64,000 nt of DNA from Arthrobacter sp. NicSoilC5 (lineage in GTDB: Bacteria > Actinomycetota > Actinomycetes > Actinomycetales > Micrococcaceae), in NCBI RefSeq assembly GCF_019977395.1, contig NZ_AP024660.1, forward strand, positions 1,178,001-1,242,000. The letters are read 5' to 3'. Numbering within the stretch: the first letter of the stretch is position 1; each line of letters starts with the position of its first letter. Below, piece after piece: positions 9,201 through 17,226 of this stretch. Under the pieces are notes generated by a model. The model saw only the letters and a list, made by a program, of their open reading frames with translations, did no database searches and was not told the origin of the DNA. Made by a program: the position numbers and the translations under genes.

Positions 9201-10981
9201 TGACCGCAAACACCGAATACATCATGGCGTACAAGAGCACCACCGGCACGTATTCGGCCACTGTCAACGGCTTTGGTTCCGGCCTCTCGTCGGGCAACCT
9301 CCGGGCGGTGTCCGACGCCGGAGCCTACTCCTACACCAGCGATTTCCCGGCCAACCGCTCGACAACGAGTTACCTGGTGGACGTCGTGGTCCAGTATCCG
9401 GATCCGCCGTTCACCGCGACCGGCCAAACGCCGCTTCCCGGCTCGTCGAGTGTTCCCCTTAACACCCTGGTATCGGCTACGTTCTCCAAGCCGGCCACAG
9501 CCTCAACGGTTGCCCTGGTCCTTACCGGGCCTGATGGAGCGGGAGTGCCAGGGGCCACGGCTTTCGACTCCACGGCCGGAAAGGTGACCTTCACACCGTC
9601 CGTTCCCCTGAACCCGTCCTCAACCTACACGGCAACCGTCACTGCCACGTCCAGCACAGGGCAGCAGCTCAGCGCCGGCGGCAGCTGGACCTTCACCACG
9701 GTTCCTCCGCCACGGGTCGAAGGCACGTGCCCCTGCACGCTCTACCAGGACACGGTGACGCCCACCACCCTCGAGGTCAAAGACGGTGTCCCGCTGTCAC
9801 TGGGAGTGCGGTTCGCCAGCTCCGCCAGTGGCAACATCACCGGAATCAGGTTCTACAAAGCCGCTGGAAACACCGGAACGCACACGGGAACGCTGTTCAC
9901 CGCGGCAGGGCAGCAACTGGCCAGCGTCACGTTCTCCGGGGAATCCACCGCCGGGTGGCAAACGGCAACCTTCAGCCAACCAGTGGCCATAGCCGCCGAC
10001 ACTGAATACATAGCCGCCTACAAGTCCCCCACCGGCACCTACTCCTACACCCAGGGCGGGTTCTCCACCGGCTTCACCAGTGGCCCGTTGCGCACCACGC
10101 AGGGCTCGGGCGGATACTCGTACAGCAGTGATTTCCCCGGCAACTCGTCCAGCAACAGCTACCTTGTGGACGTGGTCTTCACAAGCACAGCCACAGCGTC
10201 GCTGACGGTCAGCTCCCTCTCACCCGCAGCTAACGCAACGGGGGTGGCGGTGGACACCAAACCCGCACTGACGTTGTCAGCGGCGGTACAGCCGGGCTCG
10301 GCGTTGCTGCTTTCCACCGGAGGAACCAGCATTACGGGCAGTTCCGCCCTGTCGGCCGACGGGCGGACCATCACTTTCAGCCCCGCGCAACTCCTGCCGG
10401 CGGGCGCTGCCATCACGGCAAGCGCCAGTAACGTGGTTTCCACGAGCGGCGCCGTCCTCGCGCCCACCTCCTGGCAGTTCACCACCGCGAGCCCCCCGCC
10501 ACCCAGCCAGACGCTCTTCTCCAGCATTCAGCCGCAGGTTGCGACGTCTACGGAGACCCGGGCCATCGATCTGGGTACTGCGTTCCGGACCACGGCGCCC
10601 GGGACGGTTACTGCCCTGCGCTTTTACAAGGGGCCAAACAATACCGGAGTCCATACGGGCGCCCTGTGGGATCCGTCCGGCGTCAAGGTGGCGGGGGTGA
10701 CCTACGCGAACGAGACAGCGAGCGGATGGCAGACAGCCGTCCTCTCAACGCCCGTCAGGCTCACGGTGGGGTCCACGTATGTGGTGTCCTACAACGCCCC
10801 AGCGGGCAAGTACTCGTACACCAGCAACTTCTTTACCAAAGACTGGACCAGCGGGGTGCTCGTGGCTCCAGCCGCAAAAAACGGTCTCTTCAGGTATGGG
10901 ACGGGAACGGCTGTGCCCAACCGGACATCGTCCGGCACCAACTACTTTGTCGACGTTGTCTTCGCGCCGGATCCGGCCTGA
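6224..10981 (+). CDS. Secreted DMFase-like / Ig-like / DUF4082 multidomain protein
   Basis: Predicted exported protein of 1585 residues, function unknown. A signal peptide (about 1-42, cleavage after AYA) is followed by a region to about 520 resembling the C-terminal domain of the N,N-dimethylformamidase large subunit, with GHDEYW near 287-292 and LSGNEAYWR soon after. An Ig-like domain follows (about 545-636), then DUF4082 modules at about 637-792, 904-1060, 1167-1320 and 1428-1585, separated by three Big_5/SbsA-like Ig modules (about 797-896, 1060-1160, 1325-1425). Each DUF4082 copy repeats GxRFYK and NTGTHxGxL motifs, and copies 2 and 3 start with a GTCPC pair of cysteines. The layout suggests a surface or extracellular carbohydrate-related protein. 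ATG 6224 has AGGAG upstream. No cell-wall anchor motif is visible at the C-terminus. Confidence 0.8.
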   Translation: MPASKAHHRLVLKRTAATLVLALLAALLPAFAPLGVLQSAYAADPCAPLLNPIACENSKPGSPSSEWDIDGAGDSTLQGFSTDISVNAGQPLQFKIDTTASNYTIAIYRTGWYQGLGARKVADVVPSALRQAQPQCTSDVATGLYDCGTWAVSATWQVPSTAVSGIYLAVLNRPDTGGRSHITFIVRNDSSQAPVVFQTSDPTWQAYNTYGGSDFYEGGSNGRAYKISYNRPVATRSGPDGRDFYFSNEYPLVRFLEKNGYDVSYISGVDTDRNGSLLLNHKVFLSVGHDEYWSGAQRANVEKARDAGVNLQFLSGNEAYWRTRYEPSKTDGAAYRTLVSYKETWSNAKIDPSTEWTGTWRDPRYAAPANGGGRPENGLTGTMYMSNFTDLPVTVSAAEGKSRLWRNTSLASLPVGGSAQLAPHTVGYESDEDLDNGFRPAGLVRLSTTTGAVDQYLQDFGNTVKPGTTTHNVTLYKAASGALVFSAGSVQWTWGLDQQHDGPGAAPDPRMQQAQVNLLADMGAQPATLDAALTAASASTDTAGPTVSITSPADGTTIAHGSSVTVSGTATDTGGIVAGVEVSTDGGNTWHPAQGKQNWTYTYIQKGLSTASIRVRAIDDSANAGTAATRSISLSGPYTVFGQQVPAVDDGQDGGAYELGMKFTPTTDGFITGVRFYKSTSNTGTHVGSLWSPDGQRLASATFASETATGWQKVLFTQPVAVTAGTTYTVSYTDPKGHYAVKDYQWAYFGFSDPPMTVAGGFGSPAAGVYGSPDTYPSASYGNGNYFVDAVFDTTDNTPLTASGQWPLPGSSSVPQSTTVGAVFSKPVTASSVQLNLTAANGTQVAGTTVYDSVSRKTTFTPSSPLALATTYTAVLSATASTGGTLTAGGTWSFTTVVSPPTPGTCPCSFYDDSVQPGIPEVKDGTPLTLGIRFSSTADGTVTGVRFYKSAGNTGTHTGTLFSGSGTALATVTFANESTSGWQTAYFNQPVAMTANTEYIMAYKSTTGTYSATVNGFGSGLSSGNLRAVSDAGAYSYTSDFPANRSTTSYLVDVVVQYPDPPFTATGQTPLPGSSSVPLNTLVSATFSKPATASTVALVLTGPDGAGVPGATAFDSTAGKVTFTPSVPLNPSSTYTATVTATSSTGQQLSAGGSWTFTTVPPPRVEGTCPCTLYQDTVTPTTLEVKDGVPLSLGVRFASSASGNITGIRFYKAAGNTGTHTGTLFTAAGQQLASVTFSGESTAGWQTATFSQPVAIAADTEYIAAYKSPTGTYSYTQGGFSTGFTSGPLRTTQGSGGYSYSSDFPGNSSSNSYLVDVVFTSTATASLTVSSLSPAANATGVAVDTKPALTLSAAVQPGSALLLSTGGTSITGSSALSADGRTITFSPAQLLPAGAAITASASNVVSTSGAVLAPTSWQFTTASPPPPSQTLFSSIQPQVATSTETRAIDLGTAFRTTAPGTVTALRFYKGPNNTGVHTGALWDPSGVKVAGVTYANETASGWQTAVLSTPVRLTVGSTYVVSYNAPAGKYSYTSNFFTKDWTSGVLVAPAAKNGLFRYGTGTAVPNRTSSGTNYFVDVVFAPDPA

Positions 10982-10995
10982 ACGTCCGCCGCGAA

Positions 10996-12039
10996 TCAGC
11001 GGACAACGGAGGGTGACCAGGCATGTTCGATAAACAGCGCAGGATTGGCGGCCGGGTCCACGCCGATCTGCCAGATATCGCTGTCGCCCGCCTCATCGGA
11101 CCGCGGAAGTCCATAAAGCAGGGTGGCGTTGTCGAGCCACTCCACCTGGTCATCAACACTCGCTGTCTCCCGAAGAACGGTCTCCCTGCCGCTGACCAGG
11201 TCAAGGACAGCGATACTCCAATGGGGATCGAGCGGGCCGGCGGCATTCTTCTTGTAGGCCACGCGTGTTCCGTCCGGAGAGATGGAGGGGCACTCCGCTC
11301 CGTCGTAGACAGCAGTGAGGGTGCGTTCCGAAACGCTGCCCTTGACCAACCAGATCCGGCCGCTGGATGCAGCCGTGGCATAAAAGGCATCCGGTTGGCC
11401 GGGGACGAACGTCACCCCCCAGATGTTGCGGTCGTTGGCCATGACCTTTTCTCCGTTCACCACCAGGGCAAACTCCTCCAGGCTGCCCGATTCACTGCCG
11501 GCCCCGAGCGGGGTGATTGAAGTTTCGGTTGAAAAACCTGCGCCGGCGTAGGAATGGCCTGTGACGAAGACTGTGGTGGCGACCGAGTTTCCCGTGCTGT
11601 CAATCCTGGCCCGGCTGGGTATGCCGCGCAGCGCCCAACTGCGTTGTTGCTGCCAATTCCTGTCGTACAGGGAAGCCTCAAAACGGGTAACGAGGCCCCG
11701 CTGGGTGCGCAGGCAGATGACCGCGCTCCTGGTTCCATAGGTCCGGTCGCAGTCCACGCCGCTGACCGCACGGGCGCCGGCCGGATCGGACAAGGAAACC
11801 GTGGCGGCCTGACCGTAGGCCTGGCCCGAGGCCGTGTTGCGGAAGAGGACGAACGGTTCCGCGGGCAACGGAGACCCTCCCGCGGAGACGTCGGATTCGG
11901 AGGCCGCCGCCTGGCTTTCCTGGAAACGCTGGACGGCTTGGAAGGCGAAGAAACCGGCTCCCGCAAGGGCCATGGCAGCGACAAGCAGCATTACGGCCCA
12001 CCGGCCTTTGTCACCGGTGGGCCTGGCACGAAGGATCAT
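10996..12039 (-). CDS. Membrane-anchored PD40/TolB-like beta-propeller protein
   Basis: Unassigned 347-residue protein. A single transmembrane segment near residues 14-34 anchors it, with the bulk predicted outside. The C-terminal half contains SPDGTRVAYKK, the usual PD40/WD40-like repeat of TolB-type propellers, followed by a second repeat-like segment ending in DSDIWQIGV. ATG 12039 overlaps the stop of the upstream MFS gene (ATGA), so it is translationally coupled to the transporter. It converges on the DUF4082 gene with only 14 bp between stops. A partner role with the transporter is inference; no catalytic motif is visible. Confidence 0.7.
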   Translation of the reverse strand: MILRARPTGDKGRWAVMLLVAAMALAGAGFFAFQAVQRFQESQAAASESDVSAGGSPLPAEPFVLFRNTASGQAYGQAATVSLSDPAGARAVSGVDCDRTYGTRSAVICLRTQRGLVTRFEASLYDRNWQQQRSWALRGIPSRARIDSTGNSVATTVFVTGHSYAGAGFSTETSITPLGAGSESGSLEEFALVVNGEKVMANDRNIWGVTFVPGQPDAFYATAASSGRIWLVKGSVSERTLTAVYDGAECPSISPDGTRVAYKKNAAGPLDPHWSIAVLDLVSGRETVLRETASVDDQVEWLDNATLLYGLPRSDEAGDSDIWQIGVDPAANPALFIEHAWSPSVVR

Positions 12040-13310
12040 GCATGCACCTTAGCTGCTTTGGCGCGGCCAAGGAGCAGCGGCGAGGCCAGCACTGCGAGGG
12101 CCAGCAGGCAACCCACGAGGATCAGAGCTGCGGTGGGCCCCACCGCGAACCACAGGACACCGAATCCGGCCGAAGCAACCATCCTGCTCACCGCCACAAC
12201 CGTCTGGGCTGCACCTATTCCTGTGGCCAGACGCTCCGGAGAAACCAGTTGGCTTGCCAATGCGGTCAGGACCCCGTCAGTCGCCGCGTAAAAGATGCCG
12301 AGGAGGACCAGGCACCCTGCAACTGCTCCTGCGCCCGTGAAAGGGAGGGCAGCCAGCAGGTAGCAGGCCAACAGGGCAAGGTGGCCGGCGACGAACACCT
12401 TGGTCCGTCCCCAGCGGTCGGCGAGCCTCCCGAGCGGGATGGCCAGCGCCAGGAAGACGGCGTTCGTGCCCACGTACAGCATGGGAAACCATTGCAGTTC
12501 GAAGGCATTGCGGTCCTGGAGTGCCAGGTAGATGAAGCCGTCACCGACCGTTAGCAGGCCAAAAAGTCCCGCGGTGATCAGGAGGCGGCCGAGTCCGCTG
12601 CGGTGCAGCGTCCTCCACCGGATGATGGGTGCAGGACCCGCCTTTCTGCTTCCGGACGCGGTGCGCAGTTTTAGGGCCGGCAGGTCCGGGACAAATAGCG
12701 CCAGTGCCGCCACACCAATCACGGCAAAGGCCAGGGAAACCACAAAGACGGTGGAATATCCGGACGGTATGAGAAGCAGGATGGCGGCGGCCAGCAGGGG
12801 ACCGAGCGCCGCACCGACGGTGTCGAGCATGCGGTGGACGCCAAAATGCCGTGCAAGGTGCTCAGGCTGCGCGTTGACTGTGATCAGGGCGTCCCGCGGC
12901 GCGGTCCTGATTCCCTTGCCGATCCTGTCCGCGGTGATAGTGCCGGTGAGGCTCCAGAATCCCCCGGCAAAAAGCAATGCCAACCTCGCCGTGGCGGACA
13001 GGCCGTAACCGGCCAGTGCAACATATTTCGGCCGGCCGGCGCGGTCCGAATACCATCCGGCCGCGATCCGGACCAGCGAACCCGCGCCCTGGTTTATACC
13101 GTCCAGGACACCGAAGGCGATCACCGAGAGGCCCAGGTAGCCTGTGAGGTACAGGGGAAGAACCGCCGCCACTGACTCCGAGGAGACATCGGTAAACAGG
13201 CTGACGATACCGAGCCACACGATGGTCGAGGCGAACCTGAAGGGAACAGCAGCGCGTGCCTGTTCTGTCCCGCCTTGGCCGCCGTTACGGTCAGAGACGG
13301 AAATATACAT
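12036..13310 (-). CDS. Major facilitator superfamily transporter
   Basis: Integral membrane transporter of 424 residues with roughly twelve hydrophobic segments in two halves, joined by a basic linker around residues 225-240. The cytoplasmic loop motif between segments 2 and 3 reads AAGWYSDRAGRPK, and the second-half equivalent reads GRLADRWGRTK, both typical of MFS proteins. The substrate cannot be told from the sequence. ATG 13310 lies 2 nt after the stop of the upstream anchored protein, and its own stop overlaps the PD40 gene, so the three genes form one operon. Confidence 0.85.
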   Translation of the reverse strand: MYISVSDRNGGQGGTEQARAAVPFRFASTIVWLGIVSLFTDVSSESVAAVLPLYLTGYLGLSVIAFGVLDGINQGAGSLVRIAAGWYSDRAGRPKYVALAGYGLSATARLALLFAGGFWSLTGTITADRIGKGIRTAPRDALITVNAQPEHLARHFGVHRMLDTVGAALGPLLAAAILLLIPSGYSTVFVVSLAFAVIGVAALALFVPDLPALKLRTASGSRKAGPAPIIRWRTLHRSGLGRLLITAGLFGLLTVGDGFIYLALQDRNAFELQWFPMLYVGTNAVFLALAIPLGRLADRWGRTKVFVAGHLALLACYLLAALPFTGAGAVAGCLVLLGIFYAATDGVLTALASQLVSPERLATGIGAAQTVVAVSRMVASAGFGVLWFAVGPTAALILVGCLLALAVLASPLLLGRAKAAKVHA

Positions 13311-13312
13311 GC

Positions 13313-13957
13313 TTACTTACCCGCACTGGTGTGGAATCTTCCGAGCAGGCTGAAGTGGGTGGCGCCGGTTCCCGTGCTTGTGGCGGAAACAGTTATCTGG
13401 TCCTTGCCCCGGACAAGATTTATGGCAGCCCCGCTCTGGCCGGCCTGGGCAGCTTCGCTTCGGAATCCAGTCTTGAACAGGCTCTGTTGGAAGTGCGCAA
13501 GGGCCTGGTCGATAGTCAACGGAGTGATGCCTTCCGCTGTGAACTCCATGGCCCCCTCCCCCGGACTTACGGCGGTGAAGACCGGCACGGTCTTGTCCGG
13601 AAAGGAAACAATGTTGGACGGAAAGCCACGGACTACCGAATTCCTCGCCGACGCCGCCGCCGGAAGCGGGGCCCGCACCAGCGGGGCCGGAGCGGCGGGC
13701 AGCGGAAGGGCGCGCGGCGGGGCCTGGACGGGTGGCAGAACTTCCAATGGCCGTTGCCCCTGCCCGGAACCGGATGCAGCAGGCAGGGACGCCTGCGGCT
13801 GGCTGAGCGCGGCAACTCTTCCGGTTTCCGTGGACGCCAGCATTACTGCCGACGTCTTCAGGGGTTCAGCCGTGGCCTGGTTCAGCACCAGGGCAACGCC
13901 GGCAAGCGCGACGGCTGCACCCGCCCCTGTAAGACACAAACGTTTCAGGACCGTCAT
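13313..13957 (-). CDS. Anchored/secreted Pro/Ala-rich protein of unknown function
   Basis: I do not recognise this 214-residue protein. It starts with a basic stretch and a hydrophobic segment (residues about 8-30), which may be a signal peptide or an anchor, followed by a Pro/Ala/Gly-rich region (about 45-100) and a compact C-terminal part of about 110 residues. ATG 13957 has GAGGTGG 5 nt upstream; an ATG at 14026 would add 23 residues (beginning MWNPLEHWGDEA) without a ribosome-binding site. First gene of a three-gene operon with the MFS transporter and the PD40 protein. The C-terminal part could be a small sensing or binding domain, but this is a guess. Confidence 0.6.
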   Translation of the reverse strand: MTVLKRLCLTGAGAAVALAGVALVLNQATAEPLKTSAVMLASTETGRVAALSQPQASLPAASGSGQGQRPLEVLPPVQAPPRALPLPAAPAPLVRAPLPAAASARNSVVRGFPSNIVSFPDKTVPVFTAVSPGEGAMEFTAEGITPLTIDQALAHFQQSLFKTGFRSEAAQAGQSGAAINLVRGKDQITVSATSTGTGATHFSLLGRFHTSAGK

Positions 13958-14073
13958 GAGGGCCACCTCGTGCTGGTGAATGGAACCGCGGGCTTCATCA
14001 CCCCAGTGTTCCAGCGGATTCCACATTCAGGAACCGCAGAATCCGCAGAGTCCCGCCGTTTCGTCAGGCCAAG

Positions 14074-15039
14074 TTACCAGCGGCCGTTGCGTGGCCGTGG
14101 CTGGCAGACCGGGCAGGTGTGGGACGAGCGGTTCATGAACTGGTCCCGCCGAATGACCGCGTTGATCCCCGCCGCGGCACACCGCTTGCACGGCTCACCC
14201 TGGCGGCCATAGGCGTTGAGGGACCGGTCAAAGTAGCCAGAGGCGCCGTTGACGTTGACGTACAGCGAGTCGAAGCTGGTTCCTCCTGCGGCGAGGGCAT
14301 CGAGCATGACCTCCCGGGCGCTGTCCAGGACGCGCCGCGCCTCGCTGCGGCGAAGGGTGTCGGTGGGCCGGGCGAAATGCAGGCGGGCCCGCCACAGGGC
14401 TTCGTCGGCGTAGATGTTGCCAATGCCGGACACCAGCCCCTGGTCCAACAGAGCCCGCTTCAAGCCCGTCTTGCGCTTGCGGAGGCGTTGGTAGAAGAGG
14501 TCGAAGGAAAAGGACGGGTCCAAGGGGTCGCGCGCGATGTGGGCAGCTTCAGCGGCGATCAGCGGAAGGGGGGACTCTGCCAGGCCGCCGGGGCCGTCGT
14601 CGTCCGTGGGAATTAAAGCGGTAACGAACAGGCCGCCGAAGATCCGCTGGTCCACGAACCGCAGCTGGTCCGGCATGCCCTCCCGTGGACTCAGGCGGAG
14701 GCGGACCTTGAGGTGCTTTTCATCGGGGACGTCCGGATCCTGCATCAGGAGTTGCCCGCTCATCCCCAGATGTGCCATGAGCGCGACTTCCGGTACCGGT
14801 GCGGTCCCAGGATTTTCCAGTGCAGCGGGGCCGTCCGTCAGCGGCATCCAGAGGAACTTGCCGCGGCGCACGACGTCGGACACCGTTGCACCCTCGAGGT
14901 TGCCGGCAAAGTCCCCGGGCCCAAGGGCATGGCGCCGGACGGAGCGCGGATCCAGGACGTCGACAGCACTGATGGTCCGGCCTCGGACCCAGCTCACCAG
15001 GCCGCGGCGCACCACTTCGACCTCGGGCAGTTCAGGCAT
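14074..15039 (-). CDS. mutM: Formamidopyrimidine-DNA glycosylase MutM/Fpg
   Basis: Base-excision-repair enzyme that removes 8-oxoguanine and formamidopyrimidines and nicks the site. The 321-residue protein begins PELPEVE after the initiator Met, giving the catalytic Pro2/Glu3, and carries a conserved Lys in the RRGKFL motif. The C-terminal zinc finger has its two pairs in CKRC and CPVC. It lies 6 nt downstream of rnc in the coaD-DUF177-rpmF-rnc-mutM run. It is somewhat longer than E. coli Fpg (269 residues), mostly through insertions in the N-terminal domain. Confidence 0.96.
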   Translation of the reverse strand: MPELPEVEVVRRGLVSWVRGRTISAVDVLDPRSVRRHALGPGDFAGNLEGATVSDVVRRGKFLWMPLTDGPAALENPGTAPVPEVALMAHLGMSGQLLMQDPDVPDEKHLKVRLRLSPREGMPDQLRFVDQRIFGGLFVTALIPTDDDGPGGLAESPLPLIAAEAAHIARDPLDPSFSFDLFYQRLRKRKTGLKRALLDQGLVSGIGNIYADEALWRARLHFARPTDTLRRSEARRVLDSAREVMLDALAAGGTSFDSLYVNVNGASGYFDRSLNAYGRQGEPCKRCAAAGINAVIRRDQFMNRSSHTCPVCQPRPRNGRW

Positions 15040-15045
15040 GGAACA

Positions 15046-15774
15046 CTACGTGGCGGTCACGGAGCCCGCGGACGTGCCGGCTGCACTCCGTGTCTCGGCG
15101 CCCGAAAGTACACGCCAGGCGTCGGCCGCGGCTTCCTGCTCCGCTTCCTTCTTGGAATGCCCGGAGCCCTTGCCGTAGGCCGTTCCACCGATGTTCAGCA
15201 CAGCGGTGAAGGTGCGGGCATGGTCCGGGCCGGAACCATCCACTGCGTAATGGATGCTGCCCAGCTGCCGGCTGGCCGCGAGTTCCTGGATGCTGGTCTT
15301 CCAGTCGGTGCCGGCGCCCAGGACGGCGGCATCCTTCAGTAGCGGTCCGATCAGCCGCATGACCAGCTGCCGCGCGGTCTCGATGTCGTTGGAGACGTAG
15401 GTTGCCCCGATCAGGGCCTCCATGGTGTCCGCGAGGATGGATGCCTTGTTTTTGCCGTGGGTAAGTTTCTCGCCCTGGCCCAGGTAAATGTACTCACCAA
15501 TGCCCAGGCTGCGTCCGATGCCCGCAAGGGCACGGGTGCTGACGACGGCGGACCGGCGCTTGGCGAGTTCGCCTTCGGGCAGGTCCGGGTTGTCCCGGTA
15601 CAGGGCATCAGTGACGGAAAAGCCCAGGATGGAGTCGCCCAGGAACTCGAGGCGCTCGTTGGTGGGGATACCGCCGTTCTCGTACGCGTACGAGCGGTGG
15701 GTAAGCGCAAGACGAAGCGTCCCGGCGTCAATAGAGACACCGAGACGCTTCAGAAGCTCTTCAGTTGAAGACAT
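15046..15774 (-). CDS. rnc: Ribonuclease III
   Basis: Double-stranded-RNA endonuclease for rRNA and mRNA processing, 242 residues. The RNase III signature NERLEFLGDS is at residues 39-48, with the acidic residues of the second active-site segment in ADTMEALIGA. A double-stranded-RNA-binding domain occupies roughly 160-225 and contains GSGHSKKEAEQEAA. A short Ala/Thr/Ser-rich tail follows. It sits 21 nt downstream of rpmF and 6 nt before mutM, the usual actinobacterial order. Confidence 0.96.
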   Translation of the reverse strand: MSSTEELLKRLGVSIDAGTLRLALTHRSYAYENGGIPTNERLEFLGDSILGFSVTDALYRDNPDLPEGELAKRRSAVVSTRALAGIGRSLGIGEYIYLGQGEKLTHGKNKASILADTMEALIGATYVSNDIETARQLVMRLIGPLLKDAAVLGAGTDWKTSIQELAASRQLGSIHYAVDGSGPDHARTFTAVLNIGGTAYGKGSGHSKKEAEQEAAADAWRVLSGAETRSAAGTSAGSVTAT

Positions 15775-15795
15775 CAGTCAGCCTGTTGGGGCCGA

Positions 15796-15999
15796 TTAGA
15801 CGTCAGCGACCTTGCGGCCCTTGTACTCAAGGAACAGCGCGGTGCCAGCAGAGTCGGTAACGACCTTTGCCTGGTGCGGCAGGCTGTAGGTGACCTGGCC
15901 GTTCTCAACGGTCTTCACCAGGTGGGGGGCGGTCGCCTTCCACTGCGAGCGGCGGGCGCGGGTATTCGAGCGAGACATTTTCCGCTTGGGAACAGCCAC
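15796..15999 (-). CDS. rpmF: 50S ribosomal protein L32
   Basis: Small large-subunit ribosomal protein of 67 residues with the family N-terminus [16 protein letters not shown]. It lacks the CxxC...C zinc cysteines found in some L32 forms (the C-terminal half reads SLPHQAKVV where others carry cysteines), so it is a zinc-independent type. It follows the DUF177 gene, an arrangement conserved in most bacteria. Confidence 0.97.
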   Translation of the reverse strand: MAVPKRKMSRSNTRARRSQWKATAPHLVKTVENGQVTYSLPHQAKVVTDSAGTALFLEYKGRKVADV

Positions 16000-16035
16000 G
16001 GCTAACTCATTTCTCTCTAGACAAACACGTACAAA

Positions 16036-16560
16036 TCAATTTTGCCGGTCAGGCTTAGCCATATCAGCTAGGGCAGCCCAGCGAGGATCCAGGACCTCGT
16101 GGTGGTGCCCCGGCTCGTCTTCCAGGCGAACTCCACATTCGGAGCAAAGGCCCTGGCAGTCTTCCCGGCACACCGGCTGGAACGGCAGATTGGTGACAAC
16201 CGCGTCCCGCAACACCGGTTCAAGATCGATTACATCGTGCTCGACTCGACGTTGCTCTTCATCTTCTTCTCCATCCGAGAGCTCAATGCCCTCGTAGAAG
16301 AAAAGTTCTTGCACATTGACCTCAAGGTCATACGCAAGGGGATCCAGGCATCGGCCGCACTCGCCGGTTACTTCGGCGATAACGGTTCCTGATACCAGAA
16401 TTCCTTCGTGTACGGCCTCCAGCCTCAGGTCGAGCTCGACATCCGAGCCTTCCTGAACACCAATGAGCGCCACACCAAGATCACCCGGTGCGGGTACATG
16501 TTCCTTCAGTGTCCGCATGCTTCCCGGGCTGCGCCCGAGGTCCTTGACGTCGAACGCCAA
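16036..16560 (-). CDS. DUF177 (YceD) family protein
   Basis: Homologue of YceD, the protein encoded next to rpmF in most bacteria and linked to 23S rRNA accumulation. The 174-residue product has cysteine pairs in CGRC and in CREDCQGLCSECG near the C-terminus, and a highly acidic middle (SDGEEDEEQ). The annotated start is TTG 16560, but this codon has no ribosome-binding site. An in-frame ATT at 16584 sits 5 nt after a perfect AGGAG (16590-16594) and would add the residues MNRDAGSP; I think it is a plausible non-canonical start. Family membership is firm. Confidence 0.9.
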   Translation of the reverse strand: MAFDVKDLGRSPGSMRTLKEHVPAPGDLGVALIGVQEGSDVELDLRLEAVHEGILVSGTVIAEVTGECGRCLDPLAYDLEVNVQELFFYEGIELSDGEEDEEQRRVEHDVIDLEPVLRDAVVTNLPFQPVCREDCQGLCSECGVRLEDEPGHHHEVLDPRWAALADMAKPDRQN

Positions 16561-16682
16561 GGGCGAACCAGCATCTCTGTTAATGAGAACTCCTGTTGAA
16601 CATATGACCGACGTACCATCTTAGCCTGAAGAGCCATGGTGACTCAAACCGGCAGCGGGCAGCGCCGAAGTACCGATCCAGC

Positions 16683-17183
16683 CTACCGCTTTGGCTGCTG
16701 ATCCGGCGAAGGCTCGCCGGAAACCATGCGCCGGTGCACCGACCGGGGCACATAGTCCGAGACGCTGCCGCCCAGGACAGCCACCTCCTTGATCAGGGTG
16801 GAGGACAGATGGACGTAGCTGGCCTCTGCCGGGAGGAAGACCGTCTCCACCCCGCTCAGCTGCCGGTTCATGGTGGCCATGGGAAGCTCGTAGTCAAAGT
16901 CCGACGACGACCGCAGTCCTTTGACAATGGCGGAGACACCACGCTGGCGGCAGTACTCCGCCAGGAGCCCCTCGCCCACCGGTTCCACCACGATTCCCTT
17001 AAGCGACGCCAGGGTCTCGCGCGCCATCTCCAGCCGCTCTTCCAGGCTGAACATGTACTTTTTCGCATAGTTGGTGGAGATGGCCACAATGACCTCATCG
17101 AAAAGACCGGCAGCCCGTGCAATGACTTCGAGATGGCCGTTGTGGATGGGGTCGAAGGATCCGGGGCACACAGCGCGTCTCAT
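16683..17183 (-). CDS. coaD: Phosphopantetheine adenylyltransferase
   Basis: Fourth step of coenzyme A synthesis: transfers AMP from ATP to 4'-phosphopantetheine. At 166 residues it is of normal length and shows the nucleotidyltransferase motif PGSFDPIHNGH at residues 7-17 and the second motif SSTLIKEVA in the C-terminal half. ATG 17183 lies 6 nt after a TAGGTT -10 box, so its mRNA is probably leaderless. It is divergent from the aminotransferase gene with only 43 bp between the start codons. Confidence 0.96.
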   Translation of the reverse strand: MRRAVCPGSFDPIHNGHLEVIARAAGLFDEVIVAISTNYAKKYMFSLEERLEMARETLASLKGIVVEPVGEGLLAEYCRQRGVSAIVKGLRSSSDFDYELPMATMNRQLSGVETVFLPAEASYVHLSSTLIKEVAVLGGSVSDYVPRSVHRRMVSGEPSPDQQPKR

Positions 17184-17226
17184 GCTCCGAACCTACCTCA
17201 TGGAAAGGCCGGGATACCATGACTGG
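17184..17226. promoter_or_regulatory. Divergent leaderless promoters, coaD / aminotransferase
   Basis: The 43-bp gap holds two back-to-back -10 boxes: TAGGTT on the minus strand (17190-17195) ending 6 nt before the coaD ATG, and TACCAT on the plus strand (17215-17220) ending 6 nt before the aminotransferase ATG. No Shine-Dalgarno sequence fits either start well. Clear -35 boxes are not visible. Confidence 0.55.

Noticed and set aside
17071..17226. Longer N-terminus for the aminotransferase (frame open to 17071)
   Set aside because: It would run across coaD and its promoter; ATG 17227 has a leaderless -10 box.
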